Part shown: one piece after another, positions 42,122-50,016 of the stretch
Numbering within the stretch: the first letter of the stretch is position 1
How the letters are laid out: each line of letters starts with the position of its first letter
NCBI GenBank assembly: GCA_963844405.1
Contig: CAWJNZ010000004.1
Span: 558,001-622,000 of the forward strand
From: DASSUW01 sp963844405
Lineage (GTDB): Bacteria; Actinomycetota; Thermoleophilia; Solirubrobacterales; Solirubrobacteraceae
Reading direction: 5' to 3'
DNA length: 64,000 nt
Program-made: the position numbers and the translations under genes
The notes under the pieces: model-generated
Databases searched by the model: none
What the model was told of the DNA's origin: nothing
Seen by the model: the letters and a program-made list of their open reading frames with translations, nothing else

Positions 42122-42208
42122 GGCGGTCGAGCCCCCCTCCGACGACTCAAATACAACGCCCGCGCGGCCCCCGGCCGCGCGGGCGCGTCGTCCATCTAGC
42201 CTGGTGCG

Positions 42209-42893
42209 GTGACCGTTCGTCAGACGCGCGGTGCGTGCGATCACGTGCTGGCGGTGGGGAGGACGCCGACCTGTCGCCATCTCGCCGGACCGCTCGAAGG
42301 GATCGTGACGTACTACCGCTGGCTGACGGGCGTCGGGCTCGAAGCCGAGCTGCTGTGCGATGCGTGCGTCGCGCGCCGGGAGGCGGGTGAGGCCGTCGAA
42401 GTCCTCACGATCTGCGATGCCTGTCGCGAGGTGCTCGGTCGGGATCCCGACCGGGTTGGGCCTCGACCGGTGGCTCGACGGCAACGTCTGGGAGTCGGAG
42501 GACGGGCCGAGCCTCATGTCGCTCGCCTACCGCGATTACTACTGGGACCACGCGATGTGCTGGCTCGACGCCGACCGCATCTGCCTCGGCGGCATCGGCG
42601 ACGACGACGACTGGATGATCGACGGAGCCCGGATCTTCACGGCCGTCGAGCCTGCCTCGGGTCGAATCTGGAGGTCGGCCCGCGAGCTGGACGCGTTCGC
42701 CGGCCCGAGCGGCGACTTCTTCGCCGACGGCCGCCGCCTCTTCTCAGCCGCCGACGACGGGCTCGCCATCTGGGACGTCGACGCCGGCGCGCTCGTAGCG
42801 CGCATCGACGGCTTCACACCGAGCCGCCAGCACTCCCGCGGCCGCGAACTGGTGCAGATCTCGGGCGAGCGCCTGCTGCGCTGGCGCTACTGA
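42209..42893 (+). pseudogene. degraded Cys-motif/propeller-type gene with internal deletion and frame change
   Basis: The N-terminal piece (42209 to about 42440) encodes a Cys-rich domain: CDHVLAVGRTPTCRHL, ELLCDACVARREAG, LTICDACREVLG. The C-terminal piece, in another frame (about 42450-42893), encodes GLDRWLDGNVWESEDGPS, MCWLDADRICLGGIGDDDDW and repeated propeller-like strands (LFSAADDGLAIWDVDAGALVARIDG). These look like the two ends of one longer actinobacterial protein whose middle has been lost. The junction coincides with a perfect 18-bp palindrome at 42436-42453. The parent family is recalled, not verified, so the pseudogene call is moderate. Confidence 0.55.
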
Positions 42894-42913
42894 GGGGCCC
42901 TAAGAGCGCCCGA

Positions 42914-43360
42914 CTAGCAGGTGACCGAGCTGGCGGAGCCCGAGTCCCTGTACGAGCAGCGGTCGGCGAGCCGGCCGTTCGGCCGCCGCAGCCGCGCGGT
43001 GTCGCGGCCGTTGTCCCAGATGTAGCCGAGGCTGTGCCAGTAGCGGTGGGCGGCAGTGTCGGTCCCGCTTCCGGTATGGAGCGTGACCGTCCGTCCCGCG
43101 CGCAACCTGAACTGCACGAAGTTGTAGGCGTTGCCGAAAGGGTCGCTGACGCTCCAGCCGCCGAGCCGGCGCGTCGTGCGGCCCGTGTTCTTGATCCGGA
43201 TCCACTCGGCGTTGCGGCTCGCGTTGCTGCCGGTGTCCGCGCCGGGCGAGTCGTAGTAGATCTTCGTGATCCGGATCGCACCCGACGCGCCAGGCGCAAT
43301 CACGACGGCGACGACCGCTGCCGCCAGCGCGACGACGAGTGCGCGAGCTACGAGGTGCAT
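42914..43360 (-). CDS. secreted lamin-tail-domain protein
   Basis: 148 aa with a signal peptide at 1-28 (VARALVVALAAAVVAVVIA..GASGA) and one lamin-tail (LTD) domain: IRITKIYYDSPGADTGSNASRNAEWIRIKNTGRTTRRLGGWSVSDP, YNFVQFRLRAGRTVTLHTGSG, LGYIWDNGRDTARLRRPNG. A Cys pair near the C-terminus (CSYRDSGSASSVTC) may form a disulfide. Extracellular LTD proteins of this size are common in actinobacteria and of unknown role. Confidence 0.88.
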   Translation of the reverse strand: MHLVARALVVALAAAVVAVVIAPGASGAIRITKIYYDSPGADTGSNASRNAEWIRIKNTGRTTRRLGGWSVSDPFGNAYNFVQFRLRAGRTVTLHTGSGTDTAAHRYWHSLGYIWDNGRDTARLRRPNGRLADRCSYRDSGSASSVTC

Positions 43361-43473
43361 GGAGTCTCCGTCCCGGTGTTCGAGTCTCGGCGACCCTACG
43401 TGGGTTCGGACGCGGAGGTCAAGGACAGCTCACCGGCCTGCGGCGGAATCGCAAGCGTCCGGCCGCGGCAGCG

Positions 43474-44408
43474 ATGAAGTGGCTGACCGAACCCGACACC
43501 GCCGGCGCCATTCAGCTCGGTATTGGTGTAGTCGCCGCCCTGGCGCTGCCGATCACCGCGTTCAATGCTTGGGTCGCAGTCATCAACGAGCGCAAGCGGA
43601 CGCAGCCCATCGTGATTGCCCACGAAGCTCATCCGCGCCGCTTCAGTTCTCGGGAGGGATTTTGAGCCGTTGGCGCCTACGCCACGAACGAGGCAGGCGG
43701 TCCCGCCTTCAGCGTCCGATTCGGCGTCGAGTTCCACGGAGGCTGTCGCGAAAACCTCGCGGAGGCCGTCTTCGTTGTCGATTTCTCCAACGGAGGAGGG
43801 CTGAACCGCGCGAGACGGCTGCGCGCCTCCTTCGCGGGCGCCCGGGGCACTTGCAGCACCTGGTTCAGGAGCGGTTCTCGCGCCTACCGTCCTGCCCTGG
43901 TGTTGCATAGCACCACCAGGGCAGGACAGTGCGACGTTGGAGATTTCTCCAACGCACGAGATTTCCGCGTCAGCCTCCACGGTATCCGGTACCCGTACAA
44001 GCTCCGCCCCGGAGGATCCCGACTCCGGGAACGTGCAGCGTGTCATCCGACCGGATGCGCAGGTGCCCGCCTGACGGATTCTCGCCGGTGCTGATCGACT
44101 CGACCTCCATGTGGACAGGCGAGGGCGACCCGGATCCGGGACGGGTCTACTGGGCGCGCTACGAGAACGCGCAGGGCCAGGTGTGGGAGACGCCCAACCC
44201 GGCCAACCGGTCGGACAAGCTCGACATCCGCCGTGTTCGATTCGTCCACCTCCGCGAGTGGCGGGAGGAGCGCAGATGCGTCAAGGCCGGCAAGCACGGC
44301 CGCGACTGGGAACGGCGGGCGCTGGAGGAGCTTCGAGCCGGGATCGTGGATGAGTTCGAGGGCCAGGAACCGGAGGATGGCGCTCAGGACCCAGCCCCGA
44401 GCACCTGA
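43474..44408 (+). pseudogene. broken membrane-anchored protein gene (nonsense, MITE insertion, two frameshifts)
   Basis: The ATG at 43474 begins a one-helix membrane protein (KWLTEPDTAGAIQLGIGVVAALALP..INERKRTQPIVIAHE). An in-frame TGA at 43663-43665 replaces what is probably a Trp codon, and the same frame resumes AVGAYATNEAGGPAFSVRFG. A 243-nt in-frame insertion splits VEFH from GIRYPYKLRP. Then coding passes to another frame (EDPDSGNVQRVIRPDAQVPA) and to a third (DGFSPVLIDSTSMW, then GRVYWARYENAQGQVWETPN, to DWERRALEELRAG). The pieces read as one protein of about 230 aa, so this is a multiply disabled gene. Confidence 0.75.
43741..43975. mobile_element. 235-bp MITE related to the IS1182-like elements in this window
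   Basis: Inserted in the pseudogene above. Ends are GGCTGTCGCGAAAAC (left) and, read inward from the right, GGCTGACGCGGAAAT: 12 of 15 match, and both resemble the GGCTGTTGC ends of the two IS elements at 59.7-62.8 kb. It is flanked by 8-bp copies TCCACGGA (43733-43740) and TCCACGGT (43976-43983), the same type of target as TCCATGGA at the IS elements. Removing the insertion plus one target copy restores VEFHGIRYPY in frame. No transposase is encoded. Confidence 0.75.
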
Positions 44409-44902
44409 TCGATGCTGGTCGCGAGGATCCTGAGAGTCTCGACGGCCTGCCCCGGGGGCCCAATGCGCTGAAACTCCGGGTGGGAGCCCATGTTGCGGAT
44501 CTGCCGGATCGCATCCCATCGCACGACGTCTCGTTTAGGAATGACACCCTCGCCCACGAGCCAGTTGATCCGCTTCGCAAACGAGTTGACCTTCGACGGC
44601 GCACCAAGCCGATCCGAGCGCCACGTGACCGCGCGTTCCGCAACTCGGTGAAGCTGCTCATCCCCGAGCACATACAGCGGGTAGTAGAACCAGCCGTAGA
44701 GCAGCGTGCCTCGGCCGACCGCGAACAGTGTTCGAATCTCCTCTGGCGCGCGTTCGCTGACGTCGATGCTGAGAATCAGCCGCGCCCAGTCGTCGGCTTC
44801 CATCGGCACCACGCCGCGATGCGGATCGAGGCGAGCGAACGCCGCCAGGACGGGATCGGCGTCCCGCCAGTTTTCGAGCGTTAGCTGCTTGATGCCGCTC
44901 AC
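44384..44902 (-). CDS. hypothetical protein, 172 aa
   Basis: No family recognised. Starting at the GTG of VSGIKQLTLENWRD (44902), the protein is soluble and mixed alpha/beta with a middle segment DWARLILSIDVSERAPEEIRTLFAVGRGTLLYGWFYYPLYVLGDEQLHRVAERAV and a C-terminal helix region (KRINWLVGEGVIPKRDVVRWDAIRQIRNMGSHPE). The frame extends to 44983 with another start. RNMGSHP resembles the end of HEPN-like or DUF4145-like helical domains, but weakly. Its end overlaps the pseudogene end convergently. Confidence 0.6.
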   Translation of the reverse strand: MSGIKQLTLENWRDADPVLAAFARLDPHRGVVPMEADDWARLILSIDVSERAPEEIRTLFAVGRGTLLYGWFYYPLYVLGDEQLHRVAERAVTWRSDRLGAPSKVNSFAKRINWLVGEGVIPKRDVVRWDAIRQIRNMGSHPEFQRIGPPGQAVETLRILATSIDQVLGAGS

Positions 44903-45341
44903 GATGAGGATGGTCTCTCGCTCGCCGGACGACGACGGGCACAGCCGGGCGACAGACGTGCGACGGATGCGGCGACCGACCAAGCCCCGGCGGATCAGGT
45001 CCTAGAACGCCGAAAGCCCAACAGACGCTTTGGAGTTCCCCCGATTCGCCGGACAGCGTGCCCGGCAAGCGGAGGAACTCCAGCCTTCGCTGAATGGACA
45101 TGGGCCGACGAGGTTCCCCTGCATCGTCACGCTGCTCGTGCCACCAACGTCGATCCGACGACCGGTCAACCCAGGCGTAGCCGCATTTCCGCACACAGCG
45201 ACGAACCCAGACACGACGCGGGACCGTAGGTGTGCGGCAGGTAGGAGTACGAGGTCTGAGCGGCGACCGTACCGACGCTCGGAAGTCGAGCGCCGCGAGG
45301 CCCTCGGCCGAGACGTGGTGCGCGGACTCGTCGGCCAGTAC
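44903..45341. other. non-coding stretch with an inverted repeat
   Basis: About 440 bp between the hypothetical gene and the VOC gene. No convincing gene is seen; translated frames are low in coding character. TGGAGTTCC at 45031-45039 and GGAACTCCA at 45074-45082 form a 9-bp inverted repeat around an inner CCGG...CCGG pair; this could be a hairpin or the decayed end of an insertion element. Confidence 0.5.
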
Positions 45342-46082
45342 TCAGCCCCGGTTGTGGTTGACGACCTCGACGTTGTGCCCGTCCGGGTCGAGCACGAACG
45401 CGCCGTAGTAGCCCTGGTGGTAGACCGCGCGCTCGCCCGGCGCGCCGTGGTCCTCGTAGCCCGCCGCGAGCGCGGCGGCGTGGAACGCGCGCACCACGGC
45501 GTCCTCGCGCGCGGAGAACGCGAGGTGGACGTGCTCCGTGAGCGGCCGCTCATCCCGGACGAGCGAGAGGCTGTAGTCCGTGCCGGAGAGCTGCACGCGG
45601 CCGGGCTCGTCGTGCACCAGCCGCAGCCCGGCGTGCGGCGCGATCGTCGTGTAGAAGCGCCGGGAGGCCTGCAGGTCGCGCACGCGGATCCACAGGTGAT
45701 CGACGCTGCCGACGGGCACGGCGTCCTCGCGGTCGTCGTGGACCGCCTCGACGCTGTTGCCGTCGGGGTCGAGCAGGAACCCGCCGTAGTACGTCGGGCC
45801 GTACTGCGTGCGCGGCCCCGGCGCGCCGTCGTCGCGGTAGCCCGCGTCGACGCCCGCCTGCCAGAACGCGTCGACCTGCGCGCGGTCGCGGGCGCGGAAG
45901 CCGACGTGGAGCCCGCGGGTCGCCGGGTGCTCGCGGTCCGTCGGCCCCATGGCCCAGTCGTCCCACTCGACCAGCTCGGCGTCCGCATGGCTGGGCTCGA
46001 CACCCAGGACGCTCAGGACCGTGCGATAGAAGCGCTCGGAGGCCGCGAGGTCCGAGACGGCGATGCCGACGTGGTCGAACAC
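45342..46082 (-). CDS. two-domain VOC (glyoxalase/dioxygenase-like) protein
   Basis: 246 aa with two vicinal-oxygen-chelate modules. Module 1: FDHVGIAVSDLAASERFYRTVLSVLG ... GLHVGFRARDRAQVDAFWQAG ... FLLDPDGNSVEAVHD. Module 2: VDHLWIRVRDLQASRRFYTTIAPHAG ... HVHLAFSAREDAVVRAFH ... FVLDPDGHNVEVVNHN. Each carries the His and Glu expected for a metal site. Fosfomycin-resistance, lyase and ring-cleavage enzymes share the fold. GTG start at 46082; divergent from the RibD-like gene across 42 bp. Confidence 0.9.
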   Translation of the reverse strand: MFDHVGIAVSDLAASERFYRTVLSVLGVEPSHADAELVEWDDWAMGPTDREHPATRGLHVGFRARDRAQVDAFWQAGVDAGYRDDGAPGPRTQYGPTYYGGFLLDPDGNSVEAVHDDREDAVPVGSVDHLWIRVRDLQASRRFYTTIAPHAGLRLVHDEPGRVQLSGTDYSLSLVRDERPLTEHVHLAFSAREDAVVRAFHAAALAAGYEDHGAPGERAVYHQGYYGAFVLDPDGHNVEVVNHNRG

Positions 46083-46124
46083 CCGGCCGAGGCTACCGTC
46101 GGGAGGGTGCGATGATCCGAAACC

Positions 46125-46685
46125 ATGCTGATCTACTCGATGAGCGTCTCGGTGGACGGCTTCATCGACGACCGCGAGGGCGGGCTCGAGTGGACGGCCC
46201 CCAATGAGGAGCTGTTTCGTTTCCACATCGCGCAGGTAGGCGGGCTCGGCCGCTATTTGTTAGGACGCAGGCTCTACGAGGCGATGCTGGTGTGGGAGAC
46301 GGACCCGTCGCTGCGCGACATGTTCAACGAGGCCGGGGCCGAGTTCGCGGACGTCTGGTGCGCGATCCCGAAGGTCGTCTTCAGCCGCACGCTCGACAGC
46401 GTCCAGGGCAACGCCCGGCTCGCCGAGGCGTCACTGGCCGAGGAGATCGCCACGGCGCTCGACGCGACTGACAAGGACGTCTCGATCGGCGGTGCCGGCT
46501 TGGCCGCGGCGGCGATCGAGCTCGGCCTCGTCGACGAGCTGCGCATGTTCCGCAATCCGGTCGTCGTCGGCGGCGGCACGCCGTTCCTGCCGCCGGTCAC
46601 CGAAGTCGTCCCGCTGGACCTGATCGAGACCAGGACGTTCGGCTCGCGCGTGATCTACGAGCGCTACGGCCGCTCCCCCGGTTGA
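46125..46685 (+). CDS. RibD C-terminal/dihydrofolate-reductase-like protein
   Basis: A 186-aa RibD_C/YyaP-type reductase: MSVSVDGFIDDREGGLEWTAPNEELFRFH, LLGRRLYEAMLVWE, KVVFSRTLDSVQGNARL, DVSIGGAGLAAAAIELGLVDELRMFRNPVVVGGGTPFL. NADPH-dependent pterin or riboflavin-pathway-type reductases have this fold; the substrate is unknown. Its end abuts the first tRNA-derived repeat copy. Confidence 0.92.
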   Translation: MLIYSMSVSVDGFIDDREGGLEWTAPNEELFRFHIAQVGGLGRYLLGRRLYEAMLVWETDPSLRDMFNEAGAEFADVWCAIPKVVFSRTLDSVQGNARLAEASLAEEIATALDATDKDVSIGGAGLAAAAIELGLVDELRMFRNPVVVGGGTPFLPPVTEVVPLDLIETRTFGSRVIYERYGRSPG

Positions 46686-46715
46686 GGGGCGGATCGAACT
46701 GGGCTCGAACCAGTG
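46684..46715 (-). repeat. remnant copy 1 of the tRNA-derived repeat
   Basis: Read on the minus strand this contains CACTGGTTCGAGCCCAGT (the T-arm of the tRNA fragment at 63.06 kb) fused directly to TTCGATCCGCCCCTC, a sequence found about 60 bp further along in the full copies at 53.8 and 63.0 kb. It therefore looks like the same repeat after an internal deletion between two CAGT sequences. It marks the left edge of the SDR/HTH/AKR cassette. Confidence 0.6.
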
Positions 46716-46779
46716 CCCCGTGCAGTACGCCCACGTCGTAGCTCGACGCAGGGCCGGGACTGCTGCGTCGCGTCTCCGG

Positions 46780-47514
46780 TCACATGGCCTGCGCGGTGGG
46801 CCGGACGAGGATCTCGTTGAGCGTCACGCGCTGTGGCCGGCTGATGGCGAAGGCGATGACGTCGGCGATGTCCTGCGCGGGGATGCCCATCTCGGCCGTC
46901 GCCGTCTTGTTGGCTCGCTTGCTGACCGGGTCGGTGATGTGGTCGGTGAGCTCGGTCGTGATGGCGCCGGGCTCGACGACGGTGACGCGGATGTCGGGCT
47001 GGAGCTCGACGCGCAGGGCCTCTGACCAGCCGTTGATGCCCCACTTGGTCGCCGCGTAGGCGGCGAAGCCCGCCGGCGCGACCCGGCCGGCAACCGAGGA
47101 GACGTTCACCAGGTCGCCGCCGCCATCTTGGAGCTGGTCGAGGAAGACTTCGGTGGTGGTCATCGCGCCGAGCAGGTTGGTCTCGACCATGCGCCGGTGC
47201 TCTGCGCGCTGGTCGGAGCTGAAGGGCGCGGTCAGCATGACGCCGGCGTTGTTGATGAGGATGTCCGCGCCGCCGAGCTCGTGCTGGACGCGGTCGGCGG
47301 CAGCGAGGACCGATTCGCGGTCGGTGACGTCGGCCTCGATGGCGATCGCGCCGTCGCCGAGCTCGTCGGCCAGGCTCTGGATGCGATCGGCGCGGCGCGC
47401 GAGCAGCGCGACGCGGTGGCCGTCGGCGGCCAGCGAACGGGCGGTCGCCTCGCCGATGCCCGACGAGGCGCCCGTGACGACGGCGACGCGGCCGGCGTGC
47501 TGATCGGTGCTCAT
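46780..47514 (-). CDS. short-chain dehydrogenase/reductase (paralogue of the SDR at 50017)
   Basis: A 244-aa classical SDR: TGASSGIGEATARSLAADG (cofactor), DILINNAGVML, SSVAGRVAP and YAATKWGINGWSEALR (catalytic Ser-Tyr-Lys). It is very similar along its whole length to the SDR at 50017-50751 (both share LLARRADRIQ-LADE-GD-AIAIEADVTDR). Substrate unknown. Its ATG overlaps the stop of the upstream 283-aa SDR (ATGA). Confidence 0.93.
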   Translation of the reverse strand: MSTDQHAGRVAVVTGASSGIGEATARSLAADGHRVALLARRADRIQSLADELGDGAIAIEADVTDRESVLAAADRVQHELGGADILINNAGVMLTAPFSSDQRAEHRRMVETNLLGAMTTTEVFLDQLQDGGGDLVNVSSVAGRVAPAGFAAYAATKWGINGWSEALRVELQPDIRVTVVEPGAITTELTDHITDPVSKRANKTATAEMGIPAQDIADVIAFAISRPQRVTLNEILVRPTAQAM

Positions 47515-48362
47515 GCCGTGACCTCGTCGAGCGCGAGCGATGAGGAGAGGTCGCGGTAGGCGTCGATCTGCTGCCGGCGTTCGGCGAGCTTCTCCTCGGC
47601 CTGGGCGAGCGCGTCGGCGCCGGCGATGAACCGGAACGGCGGCTGCTCTTGGTCGGTGATGGTCAGCAGCGCCCGGGCGAGCTTGGCGGGGTCGCCGCTC
47701 TGCCGGCCGTTCTGGCTCTCCCAGAACTCGCGCTGAGCGGCGTTGCTCTCCGCATAGTCCTCGATCGTCGCCTCGGCGTAGCTCGTCGACTCCCTGGTCA
47801 GCAGCTCGGTGCGGAAGAACCCGGGGTTGACGACAGTCGTGCGGATGCCGAACGGCTCGATCTCGGGGGCCAGCGACTCCATCCAGCCGTCGACGCCGAA
47901 CTTCGACGCGGCGTAGGCGGTCCCGTACGCGAAGCCGGCAAAGCCCGCCGACGAGGAGATCGTCACGACGTGCCCGGAGCGCTGCTTGCGCATGACCGGC
48001 AGGACGGCGCGGGTGACGTTCATCGGGCCGACGAGCGTCGTGGTGATCTGCCGGTCCATCTGCTCGGGAGTGAGCTCCTCGAAGAAGCCCGCGTAGAAGC
48101 TGGCGGCGTTGTTGACGAGCACGTCGACGCCGCCGAAGCGGTCGACGGCCGCCTTGACCGCTGCCTCGGCGTCCTGCGGGTTGGTGACGTCGAGCCGGAC
48201 GGCGAGCAGGCGGTCGGAGTCGCCGACGGCGTTGGCGACGGTGTCGGGGTTGCGGCCGGTGGCCACGACGTTGTGGCCGGCGGCGAGCGCGGCCTTGGCG
48301 ATGTCGAGGCCCATCCCGCGGCCGGCGCCGGTGATGAGCCAGGTCTTGTTCTCGGTGTTCAT
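47511..48362 (-). CDS. short-chain dehydrogenase/reductase, 283 aa
   Basis: Classical SDR starting at the ATG at 48362 (MNTENKTWLITGAGRGMGLDIAKAAL). Motifs: TGAGRGMG, DVLVNNAASFYAG, SSSAGFAGFAYGTAYAASKFGVDGWMESL (Ser, Tyr, Lys) and PGFFRTELL. The C-terminal extension LTITDQEQPPFRFIAGADALAQAEEKLAERRQQID is typical of the oxidoreductase group often controlled by an adjacent MmyB-like XRE regulator, as here (divergent at 48465). Confidence 0.93.
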   Translation of the reverse strand: MNTENKTWLITGAGRGMGLDIAKAALAAGHNVVATGRNPDTVANAVGDSDRLLAVRLDVTNPQDAEAAVKAAVDRFGGVDVLVNNAASFYAGFFEELTPEQMDRQITTTLVGPMNVTRAVLPVMRKQRSGHVVTISSSAGFAGFAYGTAYAASKFGVDGWMESLAPEIEPFGIRTTVVNPGFFRTELLTRESTSYAEATIEDYAESNAAQREFWESQNGRQSGDPAKLARALLTITDQEQPPFRFIAGADALAQAEEKLAERRQQIDAYRDLSSSLALDEVTA

Positions 48363-48400
48363 GGCGTCCAGCAAAGCGCGGATCTGGAGAAGGTGGGAGC

Positions 48401-48426
48401 CCCTGTTGAGAGGGCTACTGGCAGTG
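48401..48426. promoter_or_regulatory. candidate operator between SDR and XRE regulator (unit 1)
   Basis: CCCTGTTGAGAGGGCTACTG followed by GCAG lies in the 102-bp divergent gap. The other SDR/regulator gap carries a near copy at 50818-50840 (shared core TGT-GAGAGGG-N2-AC-N2-GCAG). A TACGCT -10-like hexamer at 48452-48457 ends 7 nt before the regulator's GTG, suggesting a leaderless transcript whose -35 region is covered by the motif. Confidence 0.5.
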
Positions 48427-48464
48427 ACTCCCAAGCCCGCGTCGCCGGGTCTACGCTGGCGTTC

Positions 48465-49346
48465 GTGGAGACGAAGACCGAGATCCGTGAGTTCCTGACC
48501 TCCCGCCGCGGCCGGATCACGCCCGCGCAGGCCGGGCTGCCGACCTACGGCGCTCGTCGCGTCCCCGGGCTACGCCGCGAAGAGGTCGCCGTCCTGGCCG
48601 GCGTGAGCATCCAGTACTACACGCGCCTGGAACGCGGAGACATGAGCGGCGCCTCCGAGGGCGTGCTGGAGGCTTTGGCCCGGGCGCTCCAGCTCGACGA
48701 CGCCGAGCGCGCCCACCTCTTCGACCTCGCCCGCGCCGCCCAGCCGACCGGGGCACGCCCGCGCCGGCGCCAGGCCAAGCCACGCATCCGGCCGGAGATC
48801 CAGTGGACGCTCGACGCGATCACCGGCGCCGCCGCCTACGTGGGCAACGACCGCCTCGACATCCTCGCCACCAACCAGCTCGGACGCGCGCTGTTCTCCG
48901 AGCTCTACGCCGCACCAATGCGACCGCCGAACCACGCGCGGTTCGTCTTTCTCGACCCGCGCGCCGAAACGTTCTACGCCGACTGGGACCGCGCCGCCCG
49001 CGAGACCGCGGCGATCCTGCGGTCGGCCGCCGGCCGCGACCCGCACGACCGCGACCTCTCAGACCTCGTCGGCGAGCTCGCCACGCAGAGCGAGGCGTTC
49101 CGCACCCACTGGGCCGCACACAACGTCCGTTTCCACGCCACCGCCGTCAAGCGCTTCCACCACCCCGTCGTCGGCGAACTCAGCCTCAGCTTCAACCGGC
49201 TCGACATCGCCGCCGACCACGGCCTCACGCTCTTCACCTACGCCGCCGAACCCGGCTCCCGCTCCGAAGAGGCGCTGATCCTGCTCGGGAGCTGGGCAGC
49301 CACGGCCGACCTCGCCGAGCCGGCGCGGACGGCCGACCAAAGCTAA
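48465..49346 (+). CDS. XRE-family regulator with MmyB-like ligand-binding domain
   Basis: A 293-aa regulator. Residues 1-85 form the HTH (REFLTSRRGRITPAQAGLP, RRVPGLRREEVAVLAGVSIQYYTRLERGD, VLEALARALQLDDAERAHLFDLARAA). The rest is the MmyB-like PAS-fold domain (ILATNQLGRALFSELY, RFVFLDPRAETFYADWDRAARETAAILRSAAGRDP, LSDLVGELATQSEAFRTHWAAHNVR, HPVVGELSLSFNRLDI). These commonly repress a divergent SDR. No ribosome-binding site is visible upstream of the GTG, consistent with leaderless translation. Confidence 0.92.
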   Translation: METKTEIREFLTSRRGRITPAQAGLPTYGARRVPGLRREEVAVLAGVSIQYYTRLERGDMSGASEGVLEALARALQLDDAERAHLFDLARAAQPTGARPRRRQAKPRIRPEIQWTLDAITGAAAYVGNDRLDILATNQLGRALFSELYAAPMRPPNHARFVFLDPRAETFYADWDRAARETAAILRSAAGRDPHDRDLSDLVGELATQSEAFRTHWAAHNVRFHATAVKRFHHPVVGELSLSFNRLDIAADHGLTLFTYAAEPGSRSEEALILLGSWAATADLAEPARTADQS

Positions 49347-50011
49347 GCCCGAACGAGCAGACGTGTACGGCGCAGCCACGCGTCGACGTCCGCGCCCGCT
49401 GAGCGTGCCTGCTCGCCGCGGACCGCGAGGCCTGTGGCGATGCGTGCGCCCCGGCAATCCCGCGCGTAGTCCTCGGGGGTCGTGCCGAGGCCGCTCATGG
49501 CGTAGGTGGTGACGGGATGGACGGTCTTACCCGCGAAGTCGTAGCGCTCGGCGAACGTCGTCATGATCATCGGCGCCCTGACGTTCCAGATCGGGCTGGC
49601 GAGCAGGATCGTGTCGTACGCGTCGATCGACGCGAGCGGGTTGGCGATCGCCGGCCGGGCGTCGGCGTCTTGCTCGCGCACGTTGCGCTGCACGGTCGCG
49701 TCGTAGGCGGCGGGATAGGGGTCGGCGGGCTCGATGCGGTGCACATCGCAGTCCAGCCGGGCGCTGATCGCCCGGGCCAGCACCTCGGTGTTGCCGACCT
49801 TGAGGTTGCGGCGGCCGCCGTTCCAGTAGTTCTCGCCGGGGCGCGAGAAGTAGGCCAGCAGGATCCGGCCGCCACCCGCAGCCTGAGCCGGCGGGGTGGG
49901 GTCCGCTCTGGCATCACGCCTCGACTCGCCGCCGCAGGCGCTCAGCACACCGGCCGCGGCGCCGCCGAGGCCGAGGCGCAGGAAGGCGCGTCGGTGCATC
50001 GTGTCTGGCAT
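49343..50011 (-). CDS. Tat-exported flavodoxin-like lipoprotein
   Basis: 222 aa. The N-terminus has a twin-arginine motif and lipobox: HRRAFLRLGLGGAAAGVLSACGG, giving a lipid-anchored protein with Cys near residue 26. The body is flavodoxin-like: ILLAYFSRPGENYWNGGRRNLKVGNTEVLARAISARLDCDVHRIEPADPYP, DTILLASPIWNVRAPMIMTTFAERYDFAGKTVHPVTTYAMSGLG. It probably binds FMN outside the membrane. It follows the SDR by 5 nt, in the same operon. Start at 50011 or 49999. Confidence 0.88.
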   Translation of the reverse strand: MPDTMHRRAFLRLGLGGAAAGVLSACGGESRRDARADPTPPAQAAGGGRILLAYFSRPGENYWNGGRRNLKVGNTEVLARAISARLDCDVHRIEPADPYPAAYDATVQRNVREQDADARPAIANPLASIDAYDTILLASPIWNVRAPMIMTTFAERYDFAGKTVHPVTTYAMSGLGTTPEDYARDCRGARIATGLAVRGEQARSAGADVDAWLRRTRLLVRA

Positions 50012-50016
50012 CGCCC

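Noticed and set aside
45031..45082. The 9-bp inverted repeat in the 44.9-45.3 kb gap as an insertion-sequence end pair
   Set aside because: The arms are only 34 bp apart and do not match the IS ends in this window; kept as an unexplained hairpin.
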